A stretch of DNA of 64,000 nucleotides from JBHFEI01 sp041928815 (GCF_041928815.1 NZ_JBHFEI010000005.1:124001-188000); one strand, 5' to 3'; shown: positions 17,794 to 27,253, counted from the stretch's first letter. Notes: generated from the letters alone by a model not told the origin. Numbers and translations: made by a program.

Positions 17794-18359
17794 ATCTTCA
17801 GGGCATCGAGCGCCAGGTTAAGCTCTAGCACGTTGATCCTTGCTTCGCCGATAACGCCGAAGGTCGGGGTTTCCGTCTGCCGCGCGACGAGCGCTGCGAC
17901 GGCAGCAGGCGCCAGTCCCCGCGCCGTTGCAACGCGGGCCACCTGGGCCTGCGCGAAGGCCGGCGAGACATGCGGGTCGAGGCCGGAGCCGGAGGCCGTC
18001 ACCGCATCGGCCGGGACCGGTTTTACGATGCCGGTTTCGGCCAGGCGCGAGATATCGGCAGCCACCCGATCCCTCAGCGTGGCCGAGGTCGTGCCGAGGT
18101 TCGAGCCGGAGGACGCCGCCGCATTGTAGGGGTCAGGTCCCGTCGCCGAGGGACGCGGCCAGAAGTAGCGGTCCGAGGTGAAGGCCTGGCCGATGAGGGC
18201 CGAGCCGACCACCGTGCCGTCCCGTTCGATCAGGCTGCCACCGGCCCTGGAAGGCAGGACGGCCTGGGCAATGCCGTTGATCGCCAGCGGATAGGCAAGA
18301 CCGGTGAGCACGATCATGGCGACGACCAGGGTGAGGGCGGGTCTGAGTTGGTTCAACAT
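17790..18359 (-). CDS. kdpC: Potassium-transporting ATPase subunit KdpC
   Basis: A 189-residue periplasmic chaperone-like subunit with one N-terminal membrane helix (LTLVVAMIVLTGLAYPLAIN). Family blocks include GSALIGQAFTSDRYFWPRPSA, YNAAASSGSNLG and DPHVSPAFAQAQVARVA. KdpC stabilises the KdpA-KdpB complex. It begins 2 bases after kdpB and overlaps kdpD. Confidence 0.96.
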   Translation of the reverse strand: MLNQLRPALTLVVAMIVLTGLAYPLAINGIAQAVLPSRAGGSLIERDGTVVGSALIGQAFTSDRYFWPRPSATGPDPYNAAASSGSNLGTTSATLRDRVAADISRLAETGIVKPVPADAVTASGSGLDPHVSPAFAQAQVARVATARGLAPAAVAALVARQTETPTFGVIGEARINVLELNLALDALKM

Positions 18360-18361
18360 GA

Positions 18362-20398
18362 TTACACCAGATGAAGGGCGCTGACGGCGAGGTCGATGAG
18401 CTTGATGCCGGCGAAAGGCAGGATCAGGCCGCCGATGCCGTAGACCAGGAGATTGCGGCGGAGCAGCGAGGCGGCACCGGCAGGGCGATAGGCAACGCCC
18501 TTCAAAGCCAGCGGGATCAGCGCGACGATGATCAGCGCGTTGAAGACGACCGCCGACAGGATCGCCGATTGCGGCGAGGCAAGGCCCATGATGTTCAGGG
18601 CATCCAGCGCCGGATAGGTCGCCACGAACAGCGCCGGGATGATGGCGAAGTATTTGGCGACGTCATTGGCGATCGAGAAGGTGGTAAGCGACCCCCGTGT
18701 CATCAGCAGCTGCTTGCCGATCTCGACGATCTCGATGAGCTTTGTCGGGCTGGAATCCAGATCCACCATGTTGGCGGCCTCGCGGGCAGCCTGGGTGCCG
18801 GTCTGCATGGCGACCCCGACATCGGCCTGGGCGAGCGCCGGGGCGTCGTTGGTGCCGTCGCCGCACATCGCGATCAGGCGGCCGCCCTGCTGCTCACGGC
18901 GGATATAGGCGAGCTTGTCCTCCGGGGTCGCCCCGGCGAGGAAGTCGTCGACGCCGGCTTCCGAGGCAATCGCCGCCGCGGTCACCGGATTGTCGCCGGT
19001 GACCATGACCGTGCGGATGCCCATCGCGCGCAGTGCGGCGAAGCGCTCCTTAATGCCGGGTTTCACAACGTCCTTGAGATGGATGACGCCGAGCAGGCGG
19101 TCCCCATCGGCAACGCCGAGCGGCGTGCCCCCGGTTCGGGCGACCTGATCGACGGCGCGGCGGAATTCCGCCGGGGCATCCTGTTCGGTGAGGCCTGCAA
19201 ACGTCAGCACGGCGTCGACGGCGCCCTTGCGCAGCCGGCGCTGGCCGATATCGACGCCCGAAAGCCGGGTTTCGGCGGTGAACCCGATGACGGCGTCGAA
19301 CTCCGCCTTCGGCATGGGAACACCAAACTCGCCCGTGGCGAGTGCGACGATCGAGCGTCCTTCGGGCGTTTCGTCGGAAAGCGAGGCCATCAGGGCGGCT
19401 TCGGCCAGTTCCGTCGGCGTGATGCCGGGGGCGGCGAGCAGGTCGCTCGCCATACGGTTGCCGAAGGTGATGGTGCCTGTCTTGTCGAGGAGCAGCGTAT
19501 CTACATCGCCTGCTGCCTCGACGGCACGGCCGGACGTGGCGATCACATTGAAGCGCACCAGTCGGTCCATGCCGGCAATGCCGATGGCCGAGAGCAGGCC
19601 GCCGATCGTGGTGGGGATCAGCGTGACGAGCAGGGCTGCGAGCACCGTCACGGAGAGCACCGTGCCGGAATAGCCGGCAAGGCCCCAGATCGCCACGCAG
19701 ACGAAGAGGAAGATCAGCGTCAGGCCCGAAAGCAGGATCGACAGCGCGATCTCGTTCGGGGTCTTCTGGCGCTGCGCCCCCTCGATCAGCGCGATCATGC
19801 GATCGACGAAGGAGGAGCCGGGCTGAACCGTGATCCTGATCGTGATCTCGTCGGAGAGCACCTGGGTGCCGCCCGTGACCGCCGAACGATCGCCGCCGGA
19901 TTCGCGGATGACCGGCGCGGATTCGCCGGTGATGGCGCTCTCGTTGACCGAGGCGATCCCCTCGATCACCTCGCCGTCTCCCGGGATCAGCTCCCCGGCC
20001 GCGACCAGCACCCTGTCGCCGACCCGGAGGCTGGAGGCCGGGACCGTTTCCGTCTTGCCGCCGGGGGCGAGCCGGCGGGCGACGAGGTCGGATTTGGTCT
20101 TCTTCAGGCTGTCGGCCTGGGCGCGGCCACGGCCTTCCGCCACGGCTTCCGCGAACGTGGCAAACAGCACGGTGAACCAGAGCCAGGCGGCGATCTGGCC
20201 GGAGAAACCGGCCTTGCCCGGATCGACGGCGAGGTCGCGGATGAAGAGGATCGTCACGACGAGGGCGACGACTTCGGTGACGAAGATGACCGGATTGCGC
20301 AGCAGCGTGCGTGGATCGAGCTTGACGACGGCATCGCGCATCGCCGGCAACAGGATCGACGGGTCGAGGAGGCCGGAAGCCCTGGAGTCTCTGGACAT
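18362..20398 (-). CDS. kdpB: Potassium-transporting P-type ATPase KdpB
   Basis: The 678-residue catalytic subunit. It shows the actuator motif ITGESAPVI, the phosphorylation site LLLDKTGTITFGN, the nucleotide-binding and hinge motifs (VMVTGDNPVTA, CGDGTNDAPALAQADVG) and the expected six to seven membrane helices. It hydrolyses ATP to drive potassium from KdpA into the cytoplasm. It lies 9 bases after kdpA. Confidence 0.98.
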   Translation of the reverse strand: MSRDSRASGLLDPSILLPAMRDAVVKLDPRTLLRNPVIFVTEVVALVVTILFIRDLAVDPGKAGFSGQIAAWLWFTVLFATFAEAVAEGRGRAQADSLKKTKSDLVARRLAPGGKTETVPASSLRVGDRVLVAAGELIPGDGEVIEGIASVNESAITGESAPVIRESGGDRSAVTGGTQVLSDEITIRITVQPGSSFVDRMIALIEGAQRQKTPNEIALSILLSGLTLIFLFVCVAIWGLAGYSGTVLSVTVLAALLVTLIPTTIGGLLSAIGIAGMDRLVRFNVIATSGRAVEAAGDVDTLLLDKTGTITFGNRMASDLLAAPGITPTELAEAALMASLSDETPEGRSIVALATGEFGVPMPKAEFDAVIGFTAETRLSGVDIGQRRLRKGAVDAVLTFAGLTEQDAPAEFRRAVDQVARTGGTPLGVADGDRLLGVIHLKDVVKPGIKERFAALRAMGIRTVMVTGDNPVTAAAIASEAGVDDFLAGATPEDKLAYIRREQQGGRLIAMCGDGTNDAPALAQADVGVAMQTGTQAAREAANMVDLDSSPTKLIEIVEIGKQLLMTRGSLTTFSIANDVAKYFAIIPALFVATYPALDALNIMGLASPQSAILSAVVFNALIIVALIPLALKGVAYRPAGAASLLRRNLLVYGIGGLILPFAGIKLIDLAVSALHLV

Positions 20399-20407
20399 GG
20401 TGTTTCC

Positions 20408-22117
20408 CTAAAAGGTCTGGCCGGCGAGCATGGCGAAGTGTTCGACGATCGGGCCGAGCACCAGGGCCGGCAGGAATTGCAGGCCGCCGAGAATGAGGAT
20501 GATGCCGATCAGCAGGCCGACGAAGAGCGGACCGTCGGTCGGAAAGGTCCCTTCGGACGCCGGCGACTTGACCTTGATCGCGAGCGATCCGGCGATCGCC
20601 ATGACCGGCACGACATAGGCGAAGCGGCCAAGCAGCATCGCGATGCCGAGCGTGGTGTTGTACCAGGCCGTGTTGCCGGTGAGCCCGCCGAAGGCCGAGC
20701 CGTTGTTGCCGGCAGCCGACGTATAGGCATAGAGGATTTCCGACAGACCGTGCGGACCTGCAGTTCCGACGCTCGCCACCGCGAAGGGCAGCATGGCCGA
20801 GACCGCTGTGAAGCCGAGGATGACGAGCGGCAGGATGAGCACGGCGAGGATGGCGAACGTCATCTCGCGCGCCTCGATCTTCTTGCCGAGGAATTCCGGC
20901 GTGCGCCCGACCATCAGGCCGGCGACGAAGACCGACAGCAGCGCGAAGACCAGCATGCCGTAAAGACCGGAGCCGACGCCGCCCGGCAGCACTTCGCCGA
21001 GCTGGATGAGAAACATCGGAACGAGGCCGCCGAGCCCGGTGAACGAGCCATGCATGGCGTTGACGCCGCCGTTCGAAAGGCCAGTCGTGACGGCGGCATA
21101 AAGCGCGGTCATGGCCTGGCCGAAGCGGACCTCCTTGCCCTCCATGTTGCCGAGTGCTGGATCGACGCCGATCGCCGTCAGCACGGCATTGCCCTCGGCC
21201 TCGGCCCAGTAGGTGGCCGCCACGCCGGCGATCAGCAGGACCGCCATGGCCGAGATCAGAGCCCAGCCCTGTCGACGGTTGCCGACCATCTGGCCGAAGG
21301 TGTAGACGAGGGCCGCCGGGATCGACAGCATGGCGAAGATGTTGAGAGCATTCGACCAGGCGGTCGGGTTCTCGAAAGGGTGGGCGGCATTGACGTTGAA
21401 GAAGCCGCCGCCATTGGTGCCGAGCTGCTTGATCGCTTCCTGGGACGCGACCGGCCCAAGCGAGATCACCTGAGGGGCGCCTTCGAGCGTCGTCGCCGTC
21501 ACCGAGGCGTCGAGCGTCTGCGGCAGTCCCATGGCGACGAAGGCGAGCGCGACGACCATCGCAAGCGGCAGCAGCACGTAGAGGGTCGCTCGCGTCATGT
21601 CGACCCAGAAGTTGCCGAGTGTCGCGACCCTGGAGCGCGCCAGCGCCCGGATCACGGCCACCGCAAGCGCCATGCCGGTCGCGGCCGAGACGAAGTTCTG
21701 CACGGTCAGGCCGGCCATCTGGGAGAAATGGCTCATCGTCGTCTCGCCGGCATAGTTCTGCCAGTTGGTGTTGGTGACGAAGGAGACCGCGGTGTTGAAG
21801 GCGAGATCCGCAGGAACGGCCGGAAAGCCCTGCGGATTGAGCGGCAGATAGGCCTGCAGCCGCAGCATGGCATAGAGCGCCAGGAAGCCCGCCAGCGAGA
21901 AGGCGAGCATGGCAAGCGTATAGCCGAGCCAGCTCTGTTCCTTTTCGGGGTTGATGCCGCCCACGCGGTAAAGGCCGTGTTCCACACGGAAAAGCACGGG
22001 GGACAGAAGGGTCCGCTCGCCGGAAAAGACCCGTGCCATGTAGAGGCCGAGGGGCTTGATCGTCATGAGAACGGCAAGGAGGAGGAGGCTGATCTGCAGC
22101 CATCCGACAAGGGTCAT
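20408..22117 (-). CDS. kdpA: Potassium-transporting ATPase subunit KdpA
   Basis: A 569-residue channel-like subunit related to the Trk/Ktr superfamily with about ten membrane helices. The selectivity-filter regions are visible: NTAVSFVTNTNWQNYAG, LGTNGGGFFNVNAAHPFEN, GLSNGGVNAMHG and TSAAGNNGSAFGG. It binds potassium from outside. It follows kdpF by 14 bases. Confidence 0.98.
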   Translation of the reverse strand: MTLVGWLQISLLLLAVLMTIKPLGLYMARVFSGERTLLSPVLFRVEHGLYRVGGINPEKEQSWLGYTLAMLAFSLAGFLALYAMLRLQAYLPLNPQGFPAVPADLAFNTAVSFVTNTNWQNYAGETTMSHFSQMAGLTVQNFVSAATGMALAVAVIRALARSRVATLGNFWVDMTRATLYVLLPLAMVVALAFVAMGLPQTLDASVTATTLEGAPQVISLGPVASQEAIKQLGTNGGGFFNVNAAHPFENPTAWSNALNIFAMLSIPAALVYTFGQMVGNRRQGWALISAMAVLLIAGVAATYWAEAEGNAVLTAIGVDPALGNMEGKEVRFGQAMTALYAAVTTGLSNGGVNAMHGSFTGLGGLVPMFLIQLGEVLPGGVGSGLYGMLVFALLSVFVAGLMVGRTPEFLGKKIEAREMTFAILAVLILPLVILGFTAVSAMLPFAVASVGTAGPHGLSEILYAYTSAAGNNGSAFGGLTGNTAWYNTTLGIAMLLGRFAYVVPVMAIAGSLAIKVKSPASEGTFPTDGPLFVGLLIGIILILGGLQFLPALVLGPIVEHFAMLAGQTF

Positions 22118-22131
22118 GGATCTGCCCCCGG

Positions 22132-22218
22132 TCAGAAGCGCTCGGGACGCAAGAGCGTCACGACGAGGTAGATGCCAAGGCCGATGGCGACGGCGAGGCC
22201 GAAAAGAGGTTCAAGCAT
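22132..22218 (-). CDS. kdpF: Potassium-transporting ATPase subunit KdpF
   Basis: A 28-residue hydrophobic peptide, MLEPLFGLAVAIGLGIYLVV followed by TLLRPERF. One membrane helix ending in the RPERF motif is diagnostic of KdpF, a lipid-like stabiliser of the Kdp complex. Confidence 0.92.
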   Translation of the reverse strand: MLEPLFGLAVAIGLGIYLVVTLLRPERF

Positions 22219-22229
22219 CGGCCCTGTCC

Positions 22230-22313
22230 TCACAGCCGCTCGAGGATGCGGGCATAGAGCGCCAGCATGAGAAACGTGCCGGACCCAAGCGCGATGAAGA
22301 TGACGTCGGACAT
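22230..22313 (-). CDS. 27-residue membrane peptide leading the kdp operon
   Basis: This 27-codon ORF encodes one hydrophobic helix starting MSDVIFIALGSGTFLML and ending YARILERL. It has AGGAG upstream and lies 11 bases before kdpF. Short peptides of similar appearance precede kdpF in other proteobacterial kdp operons. I know of no assigned function; a second KdpF-like stabiliser or a leader peptide are both possible. Confidence 0.65.
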   Translation of the reverse strand: MSDVIFIALGSGTFLMLALYARILERL

Positions 22314-22322
22314 ATCCCGTGT

Positions 22323-22346
22323 CTCCTGTTGATACTGAGACAGGAG
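22323..22346 (-). promoter_or_regulatory. Hairpin covering the first kdp ribosome-binding site
   Basis: On the minus strand CTCCTGT pairs perfectly with ACAGGAG across a 10-base loop. The 3' arm is the Shine-Dalgarno sequence of the 27-residue ORF, so the structure would hide the ribosome-binding site of the operon. Confidence 0.4.
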
Positions 22347-22389
22347 TAAGGGCTGATGGGGTCAGGCTTCGATGGGGAAGGACGGGGAA

Positions 22390-22410
22390 GGATATAAAGA
22401 AAAGATAAGG
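22390..22410 (-). promoter_or_regulatory. T-rich element, candidate KdpE site or kdp promoter
   Basis: The minus strand carries CCTTATCTTTTCTTTATATC, a T-rich run in otherwise GC-rich DNA, 77 bases before the first kdp ORF. It resembles the T-rich KdpE-binding site upstream of enteric kdpFABC. The rest of the 319-base gap from 22314 to 22632 shows no gene. Confidence 0.35.
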
Positions 22411-22632
22411 TTGCACCCGCGAGGCTGACGGAAGAGATGCGACCGCTTGTGACAGCGAGGGAGAGTTTGCGACAGAAACGGCGAGATCACCTCCCCAATT
22501 AATTCTGTACGCGTGGGTTCGCTCATCCGGGCGAGACGCACCGGACGCGATCTTCTCAGGAACTCCAGGTCCTGAAGCGGGCCGGAACCGCGCGAAAACG
22601 TCACCATGCAGAAGGCAAGGGGGATCAAAGAC

Positions 22633-23853
22633 CTAGCCGGTCTGTTGGGACACATGCTCCAAGGCAAGGGCGATGCCCTGTCCGACACCGATGCACATCG
22701 TTGCCAGTGCGAATCGTTTGCGCGTGAGAGACAGTTCGAGAGCCGCGGTTCCGGCGATACGCGCGCCTGACATGCCGAGGGGATGCCCCAAGGCGATCGC
22801 GCCGCCGTTCACGTTCACACGCGCGTCGTCGTCCGCCACGTCGAGCTGCCGCAGCGTTGCCAGGCCTTGGCTGGCAAACGCCTCGTTGAGCTCGATGACG
22901 TCGAAGCGATCCAGCGTCATTCCCAGGCGGTCCAGCAGTTTTCGCGTGGCGGCCACGGGACCGATCCCCATGACGCGGGGCGGGACTCCGGCCGCCGCTC
23001 CGCCCAGGATACGGGCGAGGGGCGTGAGGCCATGCCGCTTCACCGCCGGGGCGGAGGCAACCAGCAGCGCCGCCGCACCGTCATTGACGCCGGACGCATT
23101 TCCGGCGGTCACGGTGGCGTTCCCGTGGCGATTGACCGGCCTCAACGCGGCAAGCGACTGAAGGCTCGTAGCGCGGGGGTGCTCGTCACGCTCCACCACC
23201 CGTGCCTCGCCCTTCCTTTGCGGAACGGATACGGGCGCGATCTCGCGGGCCAAGCGGCCGGCTGCCTGGGCGCGCGCGGCCTTTTCCTGGCTGCGCAGGG
23301 CAAACCTGTCCTGATCCTCTCGCGGGATGCCGTAGTCCTCCGCCACATTGTCGCCGGTCTCGGGCATCGAATGGACACCATAAAGCGCCTCCATCACGGG
23401 ATTGACGAAGCGCCAGCCGATGGTGGTGTCGTGAATCTCGACATGCCGCGAAAACGCGGTTTCCGCCTTGGGCAGGACGAAGGGCGCCCGGCTCATGCTC
23501 TCCACGCCGCCCGCGATGACCAGGTCCGCCTCCCCCGACAGGATCGCCCGCGCCGCCGTGATCACCGCATCCATTCCCGACCCGCAGAGCCGGTTGATGG
23601 TCGTTCCGGGTATCGAGACAGGCAAGCCCGCAAGGAGCAGCGACATGCGGGCGACATTGCGGTTGTCCTCGCCCGCCTGGTTGGCGCATCCAAGGACCAC
23701 ATCGTCGACGGCATCCCAGTCGGCGCCGCTGCTGCGCGCGATCAGCGCCTTCAAGCTGGCGGCGGCCAGATCGTCGGGCCGGACCGTGGACAGCGCACCG
23801 CCGAAACGACCAATCGGCGTGCGGATATAGTCGCAGATATAGGCATCTCTCAT
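22633..23853 (-). CDS. Acetyl-CoA acyltransferase, PcaF-type beta-ketoadipyl-CoA thiolase
   Basis: A 406-residue thiolase. The nucleophilic Cys is in TTINRLCGSGMDAV (near residue 90), the His in GHPLGMSGARI and the second Cys in TMCIGVGQG. The run ICDYIRTPIGRFGGALSTVR and GCANQAGEDNRNVARM are hallmarks of the PcaF/PaaJ subgroup, which splits 3-oxoadipyl-CoA into succinyl-CoA and acetyl-CoA. No other beta-ketoadipate genes are nearby, so it probably serves a related 3-oxo-dicarboxyl-CoA from the pathway encoded here. It is the last gene of the importer operon, 85 bases after the aldolase gene, with AAGGA before the ATG. Confidence 0.88.
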   Translation of the reverse strand: MRDAYICDYIRTPIGRFGGALSTVRPDDLAAASLKALIARSSGADWDAVDDVVLGCANQAGEDNRNVARMSLLLAGLPVSIPGTTINRLCGSGMDAVITAARAILSGEADLVIAGGVESMSRAPFVLPKAETAFSRHVEIHDTTIGWRFVNPVMEALYGVHSMPETGDNVAEDYGIPREDQDRFALRSQEKAARAQAAGRLAREIAPVSVPQRKGEARVVERDEHPRATSLQSLAALRPVNRHGNATVTAGNASGVNDGAAALLVASAPAVKRHGLTPLARILGGAAAGVPPRVMGIGPVAATRKLLDRLGMTLDRFDVIELNEAFASQGLATLRQLDVADDDARVNVNGGAIALGHPLGMSGARIAGTAALELSLTRKRFALATMCIGVGQGIALALEHVSQQTG

Positions 23854-23938
23854 GCGTGTGTCCTTGCTCCGCCCTCATGGCGATCACGGCAGGCGGCGGA
23901 GCGCCGCCCGTCCCTGCATTCGCCCTGCCTGCCCTCAT

Positions 23939-24697
23939 TCAGTCGGCGAAGGCGGGGTCGAGCTTGTGGGCAAGGCGCAGGAGGCCCGGCCATTCGTGCC
24001 GGCCCGGTGCGAAATCGTCGATCAGCTGCCTGCGCGTGTGCTCCAGCACGTCCGGCGGAATGACCTGATAGGGGGCGCCGGTAGAGAGAAGCTTGACCTG
24101 CACCCGGCAGGCCTGGTTCAGCCAGTACATCCGCATGAACGCCTCCGCCACGTCGCGCCCGACGGTGAGGAGCCCATGGTTCTGGAGGATGAGGCAGTTC
24201 TTGTCGCCAAGATTGCGCGCCATGCGCTCGCGCTCCGAGAGGTCGTCGGAGACGCCTTCATAGGGATGGAAGGCGACGTCGCCGTAGACATAGGCATTGT
24301 CGCCGACGAGCGGCAGGAGCCCGTCCTTCATGGCGGCGACCACCAGCCCGTCATCCGTGTGGGTGTGGAAGACCGCGCCGATCCCGTCGCGCGCGCGGTG
24401 GATGGCGCTGTGGATGACGAAACCGGCGACCGGGACGTTGTCGGGGCCGTCGATGATCGTGCCGTCCTTGTCGACCTTCACCAGGTTGGACGCGGTGATC
24501 TCGTCGAACCGCAATCCGTTCTGGTTGATCAGGAAATGCTCGGCCGATCCCGGCACTTTCGCCGTGATGTGGTTCCATGTGACGAGGCTCCAGCCGAAAT
24601 GGTCGGCGAGGCGGAAGCACGCCGCGAGATCGATGCGCGCCCGGCGCTCCTCTTCACTCATCGACGAGGCGACGGGTTCTGCTGGCATGAGGGTCAT
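23939..24697 (-). CDS. Class II aldolase/adducin family protein
   Basis: A 252-residue member of the zinc-dependent class II aldolase/adducin family. The metal-binding histidines are visible in AVFHTHTDDG and LILQNHGLLTVG, and the glycine-rich N-terminal part reads GWSLVTWNHITAKVP. Members include fuculose-phosphate aldolases, epimerases and decarboxylases, so the reaction cannot be assigned. It lies 27 bases after the ABC ATPase gene and is read with the importer, which suggests early processing of the imported compound. Confidence 0.82.
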   Translation of the reverse strand: MTLMPAEPVASSMSEEERRARIDLAACFRLADHFGWSLVTWNHITAKVPGSAEHFLINQNGLRFDEITASNLVKVDKDGTIIDGPDNVPVAGFVIHSAIHRARDGIGAVFHTHTDDGLVVAAMKDGLLPLVGDNAYVYGDVAFHPYEGVSDDLSERERMARNLGDKNCLILQNHGLLTVGRDVAEAFMRMYWLNQACRVQVKLLSTGAPYQVIPPDVLEHTRRQLIDDFAPGRHEWPGLLRLAHKLDPAFAD

Positions 24698-24724
24698 ACG
24701 ATCTGCCTTTCGAGTGGGGTTTCG

Positions 24725-26356
24725 TTAGGCCGCATCCAGCGTCGCGCCGGGGACGGCAGACAGGAGATGGCGGACATAGGGATGGAACGGCGGCCGGAAG
24801 ACCTTTTCGGTCTCGTCGGCGACGACGATCTCGCCGTCCTTCAGCACCGTGACCCGGTCGGCAATCGATCGGACGACGGCGAGGTCATGGGAAATGAACA
24901 GGATGGTGAGGCCGAACTCCCGGCGCAGCCTGACGAGGAGGTCGAGGATCTCCGCCTGCACGGAGACGTCGAGCGCCGTCAGGACTTCGTCGCAGATCAG
25001 GATTTTCGGACGCGAGATCAGCGCACGGGCAATGGCGACGCGCTGGCGCTGGCCGCCGGAAAGTTCGTGCGGATAGCGGCGGGCAAAGGCGGCCGGGAGG
25101 GCCACCTCGGCGAGACCGGCCTCCACGCGCCGCGCCGCCTCCCGGCCGCCGACCCGCTCGAAGGACGACAGGGCGTCGGCGAGAATGCTGCCGACCCGCC
25201 GGCGCGGATTGAGGGACAGGTCCGGATTCTGGAAGACGAAGCCGATTTGGCGCAGCACATCCTTGCCGCGCCGGCGCAACGCGCCGGGCAGCGGGACGCC
25301 GGCCAGTTCCATGCGTCCGTCGGAGGGGCTCACCAGTCCGGCGAGCGCGCGCGCAAGCGTCGACTTCCCGCTGCCGGATTCGCCGACAAGAGCACAGATC
25401 TCCCCCTCGCCGATCGACAGGCTGATTTCATTGAGTGCCCGGTGCGGCGCGCCGGTCGAAAGGCCGATCTGGCTGGTGGTGCTGTAGTCGACGACCAGCC
25501 TGTCAAAGCGCAGCGCCGTCGGAGCCGTGGACGCGTCCGGATCCGCGTCCGCGTCCGGGGAGCGCCCCTCGACGCTGGGGACGCAGGACAGAAGATGGCG
25601 CGTATAGTCGTGGCGCGGCGCGGAAAAGACCGTTTCGAGGGGTCCCGTCTCCACCACGACGCCCCTCTTCATCACCGCGACATGGGTCGCGATTTCACGC
25701 AGCAGGGGCAGGTCGTGGGTGACGTAGAGCATGGCCACGCGGTTCCGGTCGCGGATGGAGCGTAGGAGGGAGAGAATGCCCTTCTGGGTCGACGTGTCGA
25801 GGCCCGTCGTCGGCTCGTCCAGCACGATGACGGACGGTTCGCAGGCGATCGCCATGGCGATCACCACGCGCTGCTGCTGCCCGCCGGAGAGCTCGTGGGG
25901 GTAGCGGTCGAAGATGCGGGCAGGGTTCGGCAGGCCCACCTGTCCGAGCAACGCCAGCGCCCTGTCGCGGGCGTCGGTCCGCGTCACCGAGCCGAGATGA
26001 TGCCGGATCATTTCCGTCATCAGGCTGCCGACCCTGCGCGTCGGGTTGAGGGCGGCGCCGGGATTCTGGGGTACATAGGCGATGCCGTTGCCGCGCAAAC
26101 CGGACAGTTCGACCGGATCGAGCCGCAGGATATCCCTGCCGCCGAAGTCGATCGATCCGCCCTCAAGAACCGCCGCCTTCGGACGGTAGCCGAGCGCATG
26201 CAGGGCGACCGTCGTCTTCCCCGATCCCGATTCCCCCACCAGGCCCATGACCTGGCCGGCAAAAAGATCGAGGCTCACATCGGACACGACACGGTGCCGG
26301 GCGCTGCGGCTTCCGAACGCGATGGAGAGATTGCGGATGGAAAGGAGTGGTTGCAT
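24725..26356 (-). CDS. Peptide/opine-type ABC transporter, fused double ATPase (system 1)
   Basis: Two ABC ATPase domains in one 543-residue chain, corresponding to DppD plus DppF. Domain 1 has GLVGESGSGKTTVALHAL and LSGGQQQRVVIAMAIA with VIVLDEPTTGLD; domain 2 has ALVGESGSGKSTLARALAG, LSGGQRQRVAIARAL and ILICDEVLTALD. Both Walker sets look intact. It begins 3 bases after the second permease gene. Confidence 0.92.
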   Translation of the reverse strand: MQPLLSIRNLSIAFGSRSARHRVVSDVSLDLFAGQVMGLVGESGSGKTTVALHALGYRPKAAVLEGGSIDFGGRDILRLDPVELSGLRGNGIAYVPQNPGAALNPTRRVGSLMTEMIRHHLGSVTRTDARDRALALLGQVGLPNPARIFDRYPHELSGGQQQRVVIAMAIACEPSVIVLDEPTTGLDTSTQKGILSLLRSIRDRNRVAMLYVTHDLPLLREIATHVAVMKRGVVVETGPLETVFSAPRHDYTRHLLSCVPSVEGRSPDADADPDASTAPTALRFDRLVVDYSTTSQIGLSTGAPHRALNEISLSIGEGEICALVGESGSGKSTLARALAGLVSPSDGRMELAGVPLPGALRRRGKDVLRQIGFVFQNPDLSLNPRRRVGSILADALSSFERVGGREAARRVEAGLAEVALPAAFARRYPHELSGGQRQRVAIARALISRPKILICDEVLTALDVSVQAEILDLLVRLRREFGLTILFISHDLAVVRSIADRVTVLKDGEIVVADETEKVFRPPFHPYVRHLLSAVPGATLDAA

Positions 26357-26359
26357 GTC

Positions 26360-27253
26360 CTAGCCCTTCACGGCGACCTGGAGACCGACGATGCGGGCCA
26401 GACCTTCGGTCAGCAGATTGAACCCGACGACCAGCGAGGCGAGCAGCAGTCCCGGCCCGATCACCGTGGCGGGGCTCAGGAACAGCAGCGTCCGGTTCTC
26501 GGAGATGATCAGCCCCCATTCGGGCGTCGGCGGGCGGATGCCGAAGCCGAGAAAGCCGAGCGACGCGACCAGGACGGGGGCGTAGGCCGCGCGAAGGGCG
26601 AACTCGACGAGAAGCGTGCCGCTGGCATTGGGCAGGATTTCGCGCAGGGCCACGCGCCAGGCCGGCTCGCCGCGAAGCCTGCAGGCAACGACATAGTCGC
26701 GCGAGGAAATCTCGATCGCGGCGGCGCGCGCGATCCTGCCGACCCGGGGCGCGAAGACGAAGCCGATGACGGCGATGATGACGGGGATGCTGCCCGCCGC
26801 CTCCGCGCTCGACAGGGCCACGATCAGAAGCGCGGTGAAGAGCACGGGAATGCTGATCAGCGCTTCCATCAGCCGGTTGACGACGACGTCGAACACGCCG
26901 CCGACATAGCCGCTGACGAGGCCGAGGAAACCGCCGACGAGAAAGCCGAGCACGGTTCCGGACAGCGAGAGGGTGAGCACCAGCCATGCGCCATGCAATG
27001 TCCGGCTGAAGACGTCGCGGCCGAGCTGGTCGAGGCCGAAGGGGTGCGGGACGCTGGCGCCCGACAGGGGGATGCCGGCGCCCATCTGCGCGGGCGCATA
27101 GGGCGCAAGCCAGGGGCCGAGGACCGACAACAGGAGGTGGCCGAAGACGATCAGCGCGCCGACCCTCAGGCTCGTGGGACTCGTTTCCCACAGGAGGGAG
27201 ACCTTGCTCATTGCGCCGTCCTTCAGTCTGATCGGTTCCACGGTGTCGGTCAC
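26360..27253 (-). CDS. ABC transporter permease, DppC-type (system 1)
   Basis: A 297-residue inner-membrane permease. HPFGLDQLGRDVFSRTLHGA and the EAA-loop region SSRDYVVACRLRGEPAWRVALREILPN are typical of DppC/OppC. The GTG at 27253 overlaps the stop of the upstream permease (GTGA). An ATG at 27211 with AAGGA upstream is a strong alternative that would remove 14 residues. Confidence 0.9.
   Translation of the reverse strand: MTDTVEPIRLKDGAMSKVSLLWETSPTSLRVGALIVFGHLLLSVLGPWLAPYAPAQMGAGIPLSGASVPHPFGLDQLGRDVFSRTLHGAWLVLTLSLSGTVLGFLVGGFLGLVSGYVGGVFDVVVNRLMEALISIPVLFTALLIVALSSAEAAGSIPVIIAVIGFVFAPRVGRIARAAAIEISSRDYVVACRLRGEPAWRVALREILPNASGTLLVEFALRAAYAPVLVASLGFLGFGIRPPTPEWGLIISENRTLLFLSPATVIGPGLLLASLVVGFNLLTEGLARIVGLQVAVKG

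Noticed and set aside
18371..22171. Very long open frame (1266 codons) on the plus strand opposite kdpA/kdpB
   Set aside because: It mirrors the codon pattern of the kdp genes, has no recognisable domain and is Arg/Gly/Asp/His-rich, as expected for an antisense shadow in GC-rich DNA.
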